Assembly: GCA_028689205.1 (NCBI GenBank)
Contig: JAQTWP010000006.1
Coordinates: 27,937 to 91,936 of the forward strand
Origin: Candidatus Altimarinota bacterium
Lineage (GTDB): Bacteria; Patescibacteriota; Gracilibacteria; BD1-5; UBA2023
DNA length: 64,000 bases
Direction: 5' to 3'
Every line of letters starts with the position of its first letter. Position 1 is the stretch's first letter. The notes under the pieces are model-generated. The model had not been told where the DNA came from and did no database searches. It was given only the letters and a program-made list of their open reading frames with translations. Made by a program: the position numbers and the translations under genes. This document shows positions 41,905 to 54,382 of the stretch, piece after piece.

Positions 41905-42825
41905 TTAATCGGATGATTTATCCTTGAATAACAAAACTCCTAAACCATACTCACGAGAACCGTTGAAGAAATTCGGTGAACCATTACGACGTTTGAGATA
42001 ACAATAATGAGCATCGTCCTCGTCAGAAGTATGAGAGCAAGACCAAAAGCCCTCTTCATCGCTTGTGTCGTCCCAACCTCAACCGGTTCCGCAATAACCT
42101 GAAAATGCTCTTCATAAAAGTTCGATAAGGGCATTATTTCGGTCTGGAGTTCATTCTGGAACTATCAAACTAAATATCCTTTTAAATTCTTTTGTTCTTA
42201 TTTCTCAATCCTTATCTTTTTCATGTCATGGGATTCTAAATCACTCTTTCTTCATTTCTTCTAAATATTTCTTCAAAGCTCATGAATTTCTATTTTTGAA
42301 GTATACAGCCCTCATTTCTTTACCTTCAGTGTCTTTAACTGTTCTTTCAAATATCTCTTCATTATCTGGAGTTATTTCAGGGTAACCTAATTTAACTGTT
42401 GTTCAGTCTTTTAATTGCATTTCATCTTCTGAAATTACTGTCATGGAGTCAAGTGTTTCGATGAATTCTTTATCGTTTCTGCTTTCAGCTTCAGCCCTCC
42501 ATTTTTCAATAGCTTTCACTACTCTATGTTCAGGAGATACCTTGTGTCTGTTTAATTTAACTTGTTCATTATTTGTATTTATTCATTTAATAGTTGCAAT
42601 ACTTATTTCAGCTCTTTCTACATTCTGTTCCTCTAGTGCTATTAAATCTCTATATTTAGAGATAGTAGCTTTTGATGTTTCTAATACTCCAATACTATTA
42701 TGAAGAGCTTGATTATCTCATATAGCTTCTCAAATAGTTTTTATTGGATTAGCAATAATTTCAGCCGTAACTTCATCACGACCTTTCTGAATAAGTGAAT
42801 TATCAGCATTAAATGGAGTATTCAT
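41905..42825 (-). CDS. FISUMP/C-type-lectin-like protein, candidate DGR target
   Basis: The 306-residue protein has no signal peptide; its N-terminal 170 residues are helical and charged (MNTPFNADNSLIQKGRDE). From about residue 195 it follows the lectin-fold pattern: EGFRIPGHEKDKDG, NALIELLGRAFSGY, GFWSCSHTSDEDDAHYCYLK, NGSPNFFNGSREYGLGVLLFKD. This matches variable proteins whose last 50 codons are rewritten by diversity-generating retroelements. The C-terminal stretch is much richer in GC, and in NNC/NNT codons, than the first part of the gene. An Avd-like frame follows downstream. Confidence 0.75.
41945..42115 (-). other. Putative variable region of the DGR target
   Basis: Codons such as TGC, ACC, GAC, AGC, GGC, CTC, TTC and AAC and many NNT codons cluster here, in contrast to the A/T-ending codons before it. 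In DGRs such codons arise from AAC/AAT in the template repeat. No template repeat copy was seen elsewhere in this window. Confidence 0.5.
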
Positions 42826-43077
42826 AGATTAAAAGTTAAATATTAATAGTTTTAATAAATAGAGTTTATCATAAAATCAGGTAATTTGCAAAAAACAAAC
42901 GAAAAATATCCGAAGTTTAATTATTATCGGAATGTTTTTTTGTTTTTATGAGGAATCAAGACAATATTTTAGGTCTGTGGTCTACAGAATTCCATTATTC
43001 ATCTGATTTTAAGTCAAGTTTAACTTTCTATTTTTCATTTTTTAAGTAACCTTAGTTATTCTTAATTTAAAATTCTA

Positions 43078-43106
43078 AAAAAGAGCAGTATTTCTACTGC
43101 TCTTTT
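43078..43106. terminator. Bidirectional terminator
   Basis: AAAAGAGCAGT and ACTGCTCTTTT around ATTTCT. The remaining gap 42826-43077 is AT-rich and shows no gene. Confidence 0.8.
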
Positions 43107-43122
43107 GTTTTAATTTAATTTA

Positions 43123-43199
43123 TGGTGGGTAATGTTGGATTCGAACCAACGACCCTCTGCGTGTAAGGCAGATGCTCTAACCAACTGAGCTAATCACCC
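43123..43199 (-). tRNA. tRNA-Val(TAC)
   Basis: The minus strand starts GGGTGATTAGCTCAGTTGG; anticodon loop CTTACAC gives TAC; T-arm TGGTTCGAATCCA; CCA encoded. It is downstream of the rRNA operon in the same direction. Confidence 0.96.
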
Positions 43200-43324
43200 A
43201 AATAGAGCTGAGATCTGAGCTCATAGAGCTGAGAAATTGCTCAAACTTCAATTCTAGAATTCAAGACTCAAACTTCAAATTAATGAAGACTTAGTTCTAA
43301 TTTCTAAATACTCAGTTCTGACAA

Positions 43325-43401
43325 TGGTGGGTAATACTAGATTCGAACTAGCGACCTCTTGCATGTCGAGCAAGCGCTCTAACCAACTGAGCTAATCACC
43401 C
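43325..43401 (-). tRNA. tRNA-Val(GAC)
   Basis: Starts GGGTGATTAGCTCAGTTGG like the neighbouring Val gene; anticodon loop TCGACAT gives GAC; T-arm TAGTTCGAATCTA; CCA encoded. It is probably a paralogue of the tRNA at 43123. Confidence 0.96.
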
Positions 43402-43416
43402 TTGGAAGGGTAAAAA

Positions 43417-43494
43417 TGGTGCCCGAGACAGGATTCGAACCTGTGACCTTCGCCTTAGAAGGGCGCTGCTCTATCCAGGCTGAGCTACTCGGGC
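43417..43494 (-). tRNA. tRNA-Arg(TCT)
   Basis: Starts GCCCGAGTAGCTCAGCCTGG; anticodon loop CTTCTAA gives TCT; T-arm AGGTTCGAATCCT; CCA encoded. It lies 54 bp after the 5S gene. Confidence 0.95.
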
Positions 43495-43548
43495 ATAAAT
43501 GTTATGCCTCAGAATTTCTTTACCATGGTTATTTTTTCTATACATTAT

Positions 43549-43662
43549 CTTGGCGCTTACCTACTCTTGCAACTACTGAGAGTAACTACCATCGGCACGA
43601 CGCGGCTTAACTACTGTATTCGGAATGAGAACAGGTGTACCCCGCGCGTATTAAACACCAAG
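43549..43662 (-). rRNA. 5S rRNA
   Basis: The 114-nt minus-strand sequence starts CTTGGTGTTTAATACGCGCG and ends with the complementary GCGCCAAG, and contains the loop segment CCGAATACAGTAGTTAAGCC. Last rRNA gene of the operon. Confidence 0.93.
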
Positions 43663-43737
43663 ATAATACATAGAAATAATACTAGATTTTAGTTTATACT
43701 TCTATAAACATATCTTCTAACTTTACATGTATCCAAT

Positions 43738-43766
43738 AAGAGAAAAATAAGATTGGTCGAAAGACT
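43738..43766 (-). other. 3' half of the 23S processing stem
   Basis: ATAAGATTGGTCGAA here is the reverse complement of TTCGACCAATCTTAT at 46816-46834. The two would close a long stem around 23S rRNA for RNase III-type processing. Confidence 0.7.
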
Positions 43767-43789
43767 CCAACTTAAAATATATTCAAAAG

Positions 43790-46742
<2,953 letters not shown>

Positions 46743-46813
46743 ATACATACTTTTTGAGTATATTTTAAATGTTGGTACTTGTATTATTAAACTTAATTAT
46801 TAATACAAGATGA

Positions 46814-46838
46814 TCTATTCGACCAATCTTATATTTCT
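46814..46838 (-). other. 5' half of the 23S processing stem, in the 16S-23S spacer
   Basis: TTCGACCAATCTTAT pairs with 43743-43762. The spacer (46743-46944) carries no tRNA genes. A second inverted pair, ATTGGT/ACCAAT, lies at about 46880-46904. Confidence 0.65.
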
Positions 46839-46944
46839 CTTATTATTATTGGGATTTTATGTTATGTTAATGAACAATTTTAATTGGTCAAAAAATTAAC
46901 CAATACACCAGAAGATGAAGAAACTAGAAAAAAAAGGGAATCTA

Positions 46945-48425
<1,481 letters not shown>

Positions 48426-48691
48426 AGTATTTTGTTTTATTATTTATGTTTCCCTTTTTGGAAAATCTAGCCTCTTTGCATCTTCTTGTGTATTGATTAT
48501 TTTAATGAACGTTACCTCGGCTGAGGTGCTAACAGTTATATGAAAAAAGCTCTTTAAGTCAAAACTTTTTTATATTTTCTTTTTAGAATCTTCAGTAATG
48601 CTTATCTAGTACTGTTTGTTGAATAATACCTTGGAGTAATCCTATAAAGATATTGCTCAATAATTTTATTCAACAACTTAATAACTTATAA

Positions 48692-48767
48692 TGGTGGGCC
48701 TGGTTGGAATTGAACCAACGACCAATTGGTTATGAGCCAACTGCTCTAACCACTGAGCTACAGGCCC
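48692..48767 (-). tRNA. tRNA with CAT anticodon (Ile2-like, possibly Met)
   Basis: Starts GGGCCTGTAGCTCAGTGG; anticodon loop CTCATAA gives CAT; T-arm TGGTTCAATTCCA; CCA encoded. The D-arm AGTGGTTAGAGCAG and variable loop TTGGTCG resemble bacterial tRNA-Ile(CAT), whose C34 becomes lysidine, more than elongator Met; this is a family inference. Confidence 0.85.
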
Positions 48768-49014
48768 ATTATTATAGAATTTAGAAATTAAGAAATACTA
48801 GAAAGGAAAGTGGGAATCTATGTTTTCCCTTTTAAACTTTTCCGTATCTTTGTTTTTCTATATCTTATATACATATGTATATATTCTACATTTTGTGGAA
48901 GGAGTAAAAATGTTCTTCTATTATATAGTTGTACATAGAACAAATTATCGTCTTTCTGAATCTCTCTCTTATTGAATAAGATTAAGAATCACCAATACTC
49001 TTTTCTTATTTAAT

Positions 49015-49065
49015 TGGCGGAAGGAGAGGGGGTTCACTCTTTCAGAGTATAAACTTCTCACCCAT
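49015..49065 (-). other. Extra 3' tail of tRNA-Ser(GCT) with a small hairpin
   Basis: The minus strand ends in CCCCCTCTCCTTCCGCCA, matching the 3' end of the tRNA-Ser at 49122, preceded by a mini-hairpin ACTCT-GAA-AGAGT and GAGAAGTTTATA. It lies about 60 nt downstream of that tRNA. The gap 48768-49014 holds nothing else I can identify. Confidence 0.5.
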
Positions 49066-49121
49066 TGTAATTAAAAAATATTTCAAAAACAATTATTATT
49101 TCTTAATTTCCGTTTATTTTT

Positions 49122-49214
49122 TGGCGGAAGGAGAGGGGTTCGAACCCTCGCGGCGCCTCGCGGCACCCTACAGCTTTAGCAAAGCCGCCTCTTCAGCCAC
49201 TTGAGTACCCTTCC
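49122..49214 (-). tRNA. tRNA-Ser(GCT)
   Basis: Starts GGAAGGGTACTCAAGTGG; anticodon loop TTGCTAA gives GCT; long variable arm (GTGCCGCGAGGCGCC); T-arm GGGTTCGAACCCC; CCA encoded. Confidence 0.96.
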
Positions 49215-49329
49215 AAAAGTAAGTCCAAGAGTATTAAGTAATATAGATTATCTAAAAAGAATTTAAAAGAGCAGAAAATGAACAAGAAAATTGTTCAGAT
49301 TCTCTTGTTGTATAATTATTATTATTTTA

Positions 49330-49375
49330 TGGTTGAGAGACAGAGCTTTACCCTGAGGGTATAAACTTCTCATCT
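49330..49375 (-). other. Extra 3' tail of tRNA-Ser(TGA) with a small hairpin
   Basis: The minus strand ends in GCTCTGTCTCTCAACCA, close to the 3' end of the tRNA-Ser at 49429 (CTCTGTCTCTCCGCCA), preceded by hairpin TACCC-TCA-GGGTA and GAGAAGTTTATA, the same motif as at 49015. Confidence 0.5.
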
Positions 49376-49428
49376 CTTAATACCTTTTCTTAATGGTTTT
49401 ATTCAAAAAACTCTTATGTAATTTCTTA

Positions 49429-49516
49429 TGGCGGAGAGACAGAGATTCGAACTCTGGGTGAGTTGCCCCACGACAGTTTTCAAGACTGTTCCATTAAACC
49501 ACTCTGGCATCTCTCC
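49429..49516 (-). tRNA. tRNA-Ser(TGA)
   Basis: Starts GGAGAGATGCCAGAGTGG; anticodon loop CTTGAAA gives TGA, reading UCN serine codons; variable arm present; T-arm GAGTTCGAATCTC; CCA encoded. It does not read UGA. Confidence 0.96.
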
Positions 49517-49680
49517 GTATTGCTATGTAAAGCTGATTGTCATAACTTCTAAAGTCAGCGAGGCGTATTGTATCAAAAATATATTTCTTGTCAAAAGTTT
49601 TTGGAGAAAAATAACCACTTCTCTTATACTATATATAGCAAGGTGAGTATAATGAAGAAAAACAGAATTTTTAATATAAA

Positions 49681-49706
49681 AAAGAGGTAGACTATAGTCT
49701 ACCTCA
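49681..49706 (-). terminator. Terminator of the subtilase gene
   Basis: GAGGTAGACTATAGTCTACC with its complement forms a perfect palindrome, followed on the minus strand by TTTTTT. Confidence 0.8.
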
Positions 49707-49733
49707 ATTATCATAACATATTAAGAAAAAGTT

Positions 49734-51764
49734 TTATGGTGCGCGTATTGTCCATGCATAACTTATATCATTTCCTTGGAATATCTTTTCTATCCCATCA
49801 GGACTAAGTCGCATGGTAAGTCTAGTATCACTTATTGCAGTATTAGTAATTCGAAGTTCAAGTAGATTATCTCCAGATTTTAGTTTTACTGGATAAGTAG
49901 TTGTACTACCTGGAAGATTTTCTATCTTGCCTATTACAACATTATTCACTACGAGATTAAAATACTCATCTTGAATAGAATTACTATCAATGATGGAAAT
50001 TTGAACATCTCTTGTAGTTACATCAAGATTTTCAATCAGAGTCTTATTTGCAATTACAGCATCATAAGAAGCTGACGCATCTAGAATTGGTAATGGTTTG
50101 GCAAGTAGTTCTTTAATAGGGATACCATTTACTACTTTCCAACGCTCTCCCGCATAACGAAGTCCTCCTCCTACCTTGCTATTAATTGTAAGATACTCTT
50201 TGACCTCCTTCGGAGTCAGTAGAGGATCTGCAGAAAATAGAAGAGTGGCAACACCAGTCACGAGAGGAGCAGAAAAACTTGTCCCATATGATGGCTGGTC
50301 AAAATTACCTGGTACAAACGATCCCACTACAGAAGAAAAATCTGGAGGAGTCTGAGAAATACCATAATCGCTTTTTAATTCTCCTGTTTTGTAATAAGAC
50401 TTACCATCACCAGCATAACGTATTGTCATATATCCTGACGGAGCAGAGATATCTACACCCTGACCAAAGTCAGAACTGTTATGAAGAACATTATCTGGTC
50501 CATTAGCAGCTACTACTATAACATTATTAAGAGGACTATATATCCATGACTTGGATAACTTATCATACCTATAATGCACAGCAGCATTGTCCCATGGTTC
50601 ACTAACACCAGCATTACCAGCAGCAATCACGAATAGCACATCAGGATGAGAAGCAAAGAGATTACGATATAATTTTACGGACTCAAAATTCTTATTCTTA
50701 TCGAATTGTAGAATTTTGCCTGTACCAGAATTATTATTCATAGCTTCATTGTAAGTATCATTTCCAAGACTGATACTCAGATTAACAGTTCTAGGTTTGG
50801 CAGGATGATTAAGAACATCTTCAATTCTTTTCTTTATAAGCTCAAAATTCCCTGATGTTCCTTGGTTATCTCTGAATACAGTCTTAGCTTGAATTATTCC
50901 TCTCACACCTAATCCATTACTTATAATGGATCCTGTTGAAGATCCGACTACAGCAGAACCATGAGTCACTTTTCGTTGATCTATAACACATTTTGCACCA
51001 ATATAAGCTACATCTGAAGAAATATCCTCATGTCCGAGAGTAAGTCCTCCGTCAATTATACCAACTCCAATATCAGTCTTGAGACTAACCCCCTTAGAAT
51101 ACAGTTTATCCATACCAATGTAGGGTAGATGCCAACTGCGAGATCCATAGATGGTTTTCATATCTCCAAATTCAAGACTTTCAGATGAAGAAGATAGCTC
51201 GCCTAGCATACTCCAATTCAGTCTTGTTTCCTCATTATCATACTGAGGTAATATCATGGAAACATGTCTAGCAAGCCAAATAATTTCTTGATCCACGAGA
51301 CTTTTCAGTGTTGCTTCTATCTCAGGAATCTTATCACTTGGTGCGTCTACCTCTATACCCCAAACGTCAGCACTTTCATTATTATCCTTTATCCTTATAG
51401 GGTAAGGGATATAGGTAGCTAACCAAGTTTTAAAGCTTTCTCTGTGAGTTACGGTTTCCCATAGAATTGGATCTTCCATGTTTTCCTTATCAAAACCAAT
51501 ATTCCATTGATTCTCAATATAACCGATTTTTTCAGAAAAAGAACCAGGAACTGCTTCGGGATCTGGTTTTACACGAGCTTTGTCATAACTCTCATCTGAG
51601 CCATATTTGGCTTCATCGAAAGGTATAATTTGGGCTGCATATTTTGGATCCTTGGTCCAGTCATAGAATGTTTCTTTTTCTGGAGTCACAGTGTTATTTC
51701 CATTGCATCCAAAAAGTGTGAACAGAGATAATACGAGCCAGGTTGCGATTAACATTTTTTTCAT
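49734..51764 (-). CDS. Subtilisin-like (S8) serine protease lipoprotein, standard-code gene
   Basis: From the SD-preceded ATG (AAAGGAGAATACC) the 676-residue protein has a lipoprotein signal MKKMLIATWLVLSLFTLFGC, a propeptide-like part, and the S8 triad: Asp in VGIIDGGLTLGHED, His in THGSAVVGSSTG and Ser in YGTSFSAPLVTGVA. A C-terminal beta domain of about 110 residues follows. None of its many glycines uses TGA, and its GC is visibly higher than in its neighbours, so it looks acquired from a standard-code organism. Upstream in-frame ATGs (51839) would add 25 residues without a signal. It probably degrades proteins at the cell surface. Confidence 0.9.
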   Translation of the reverse strand: MKKMLIATWLVLSLFTLFGCNGNNTVTPEKETFYDWTKDPKYAAQIIPFDEAKYGSDESYDKARVKPDPEAVPGSFSEKIGYIENQWNIGFDKENMEDPILWETVTHRESFKTWLATYIPYPIRIKDNNESADVWGIEVDAPSDKIPEIEATLKSLVDQEIIWLARHVSMILPQYDNEETRLNWSMLGELSSSSESLEFGDMKTIYGSRSWHLPYIGMDKLYSKGVSLKTDIGVGIIDGGLTLGHEDISSDVAYIGAKCVIDQRKVTHGSAVVGSSTGSIISNGLGVRGIIQAKTVFRDNQGTSGNFELIKKRIEDVLNHPAKPRTVNLSISLGNDTYNEAMNNNSGTGKILQFDKNKNFESVKLYRNLFASHPDVLFVIAAGNAGVSEPWDNAAVHYRYDKLSKSWIYSPLNNVIVVAANGPDNVLHNSSDFGQGVDISAPSGYMTIRYAGDGKSYYKTGELKSDYGISQTPPDFSSVVGSFVPGNFDQPSYGTSFSAPLVTGVATLLFSADPLLTPKEVKEYLTINSKVGGGLRYAGERWKVVNGIPIKELLAKPLPILDASASYDAVIANKTLIENLDVTTRDVQISIIDSNSIQDEYFNLVVNNVVIGKIENLPGSTTTYPVKLKSGDNLLELRITNTAISDTRLTMRLSPDGIEKIFQGNDISYAWTIRAP

Positions 51765-51926
51765 GGTATTCTCCTTTTTTAGAAAAATAATACTACGCTT
51801 AGTATGCCAGACAATTACATAAACACAAAACCTTTTCACCTCCTTTTTTAGTATTATATAAAAATAAATTATCTAATTATACTCTTAGTTGAGCATAAAC
51901 AAACAATCTAATTCTACATTAGAATG

Positions 51927-51955
51927 AATATATTGAAAACTGGGGGGGGTGTCAA
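51927..51955 (-). promoter_or_regulatory. Promoter of the subtilase with a C8 tract in the spacer
   Basis: On the minus strand TTGACA (51955-51950) is followed by exactly 17 bp, beginning with CCCCCCCC, and then TATATT (51932-51927). Slippage in the C8 run would change the spacer length. The rest of the gap 51765-52066 is AT-rich without other features. Confidence 0.7.
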
Positions 51956-52066
51956 GAAATAATTCAAGGTTATTCATTAATTGTAAAAATCATTAATATA
52001 TTAAAACTAATATTGAAATAAGTCTCAAAAATATATAATACTTATCAAATATATAAAGAATAAATA

Positions 52067-53533
52067 ATGCGGAAAAAAATAATTTCAATAATTTTGGCTC
52101 TAATACTATGAATTGGAGGTTTTTTTGGATATATATACTTCTCTAAAAATTCAACTAAAAAAATTACAGAGAATACAAATACAGAAGTTGAAGCTCCTCA
52201 AATATATGAAGAGAAAGCTTTAACTAATGAAGAAAAAATATCTCAGCTAAAACGTAGGATGAATTTTAAATCTGTAATTCGCAAATGAGATTTTTATTCT
52301 ATAAAGAATATGAAAGATACTGCCCTTCAATATTATCTTGATGCCTATGCCAAATTGCCCAATGACCATATAATTGAAAAAAAGATATGAGATACTTATT
52401 TTGAAATGAAAAACTTCGAAAAAGCTTACTTTTATTATACACAAATTCCATGATGAGAAATGGATGATAAAATGAAAGATAAGGTTTTTAAAACTCTTCT
52501 ATATACCGGGAACAAAAACATGAGAGATGAATTCAATAAAGTTCAAGCTTCACAAGAAATAAAAGAATATTATGATAAAATCCTTGTTTGTTATACATGA
52601 ATAGCTAATTGTCTACAAGAAATCAAATCATATTCTTGAACAACTGAAAAAATAAATGAAATAAGAAAAAATATGATTGATTATTCTAATGTACAGAATA
52701 GTGATCCTAATACTAAGTATGCAGCTCTCGCATGAGATTTTTTCAAAAATAAAGATTATCTGGCGGCCGCTACAATTAGTGAAGAGGCACTTTCTAAAAG
52801 GCCTGATTATTCATCTGTACTAAAAGTTGCAGGATTTAGCTGGTATGAACTTGGTAATTACAAAAAATCTAATGAATATCTGCAAAGATATTATCAACTT
52901 GAGCCAAAAGATGTTACGGTAACTTATATATTATGAATAATAAACTTTTATCTAGAAAACTATATTTCATCAAATCTATATTTCAATGCTGCTGTACTTA
53001 ATTGATATTCCCCAAAAACCGAGTTACAAAAACGTCTTGCATATAATTACTACATAATCTGAGACAAAAAAAATATGCTTAAGGTTTTCAGATATATATT
53101 AGATGAAAAAGATACAACTCAAGATGATTATAGCGTTGCCCTATTCACTGCAATTGAAGAAAAAGAATATTCAAAAGCTATGCTTCGGGCTAATAAATGA
53201 ATAAAGAGATTCCCAGAATCTGATATGCTTTATGCTTTTAGATGACGGATATATATGATAAGAGATGAACAAATTAATGCTCTCAACGATTTGAATCTTG
53301 CAGTATCTATGAATCCAAGAAATGCAGTTGCACTTTTCAATCTTTGAGTTATGTCTTTTGAAAAAAAAGATTATAATGTGGCAAAAGACTATTTCAAAAA
53401 CACTATAATAGCTGACAAAAATGGGACATTCTGAGATAATTCTGAAAAGAAATTAAAAGAAGTTGAAAAAGCTATAAAAGAAGAAAAAGCAAATGCATTA
53501 TCTAATTCATGATGATTAAATCCTATTAATTAA
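52067..53533 (+). CDS. Membrane-anchored TPR protein
   Basis: The 488-residue protein has an N-terminal membrane helix (IISIILALILGIGGFFGYIY), then helical pairs in the TPR pattern (ALQYYLDAYAKLPNDHI, AATISEEALSKRPDYSS, YFKNTIIADKNGTF). It probably scaffolds an envelope complex, but no partner can be named. Many glycines are TGA, so it is native. It is followed 44 bp later by another unknown gene. Confidence 0.8.
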
Positions 53534-53577
53534 GTAAAAAGTTTAAGTAAGAATATTTTTTAATTTTAATTATATAT

Positions 53578-54171
53578 ATGTCAGAAGCTAAGAAATTTGA
53601 CTGAGAGGAATCCAATAAAAAAAAGATAATTAATAATATAAAACCCGTTGAAAATGCCGGTATTTTCAAAGAAAAAGATAAGTTAGACCTTGAAAGCAGA
53701 ATTGTAGATACTCTCAAAAAACTTAATGGGAAGCTGACAAAAAAAGAGATTATGGAGCTTTTCCATAGGGTTGAAGTTGGTAAATGACTTGATTGACTCA
53801 AAAAAGAACTCGAGAAAGAAGTGAAACTTGGCTGAAAAGAAATATCTGACGAGGTATTAAAAGCAATTCTTGATTTGATAAAAGAATCTACAGAACTTGC
53901 ACATAAATGAATAGAAGAACTTAAACTTGAACTAAATAAGTTAAATATATCAAAAATCTATGATATAGATAAAAAAGTGTATTTCAGTAATAAATATCCT
54001 TGGATTAAAAAACTTGAAAACTCTGAGCTTGGTGAAAATATATTAAAAGACATAGCTGGAATTGGAGTATGAGTATCTGACAGCGCAGTTGCCATTTTCA
54101 AACTATTACTTGAATTAGTAAAAGATCTAATAATGTTGCCGAGGGATTTGATTAAGGGTGGGAAGAAATAG
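53578..54171 (+). CDS. Unknown charged helical protein, 197 residues
   Basis: The product MSEAKKFDGEESNKKKIINN... is Lys/Glu-rich, with a coiled-coil-like middle (LKKELEKEVKLGGKEISDEV) and a more hydrophobic C-terminus that might contact a membrane (VSDSAVAIFKLLLELVKDLI). It resembles in style the large proteins at 57-63 kb. Function unknown. Confidence 0.7.
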
Positions 54172-54237
54172 ATTTTATTTTATTTTGACAATGTACCTTT
54201 ATTAACTATCATCCATTTATAAATTAAACCCTTACTT

Positions 54238-54315
54238 ATGATACTAAAAACAATTAATAATTCTTTCTTCTTTGGCTTTAAAAATAAAGTTTGAAGGATT
54301 GTTTATTGTTTTTAA
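54238..54315 (+). CDS. Phenylalanine-rich leader peptide of the PheRS gene
   Basis: A 25-codon frame, MILKTINNSFFFGFKNKVG then RIVYCF, ending in TAA (with one TGA read as Gly). Four Phe codons fall within five codons (TTC TTC TTT GGC TTT) and a fifth is last. It stands directly before a terminator and the phenylalanyl-tRNA synthetase gene. Stalling at these codons would leave TGAAGGA (54292-54298) free to form the antiterminator. Confidence 0.8.
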
Positions 54316-54333
54316 AAAAAATTTAAATATAGC

Positions 54334-54366
54334 AAAAAGTCCTTCAAAAAAAGGGCTTTTTTATTT
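54334..54366 (+). promoter_or_regulatory. PheRS attenuator: terminator with competing antiterminator
   Basis: Terminator: AAAAAGTCCTT pairs with AAGGGCTTTTT (one G-U), then T's. Antiterminator: TGAAGGA at 54292-54298 is an exact complement of TCCTTCA at 54340-54346, which includes the terminator's left arm, so the two structures exclude each other. Confidence 0.8.
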
Positions 54367-54382
54367 TTTAATCTTTATAATT

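Noticed and set aside
49429..49516. tRNA with TGA anticodon as the UGA decoder
   Set aside because: The anticodon TGA pairs with UCA codons, and the long variable arm marks it as tRNA-Ser; decoding UGA needs anticodon UCA, which was not seen here.
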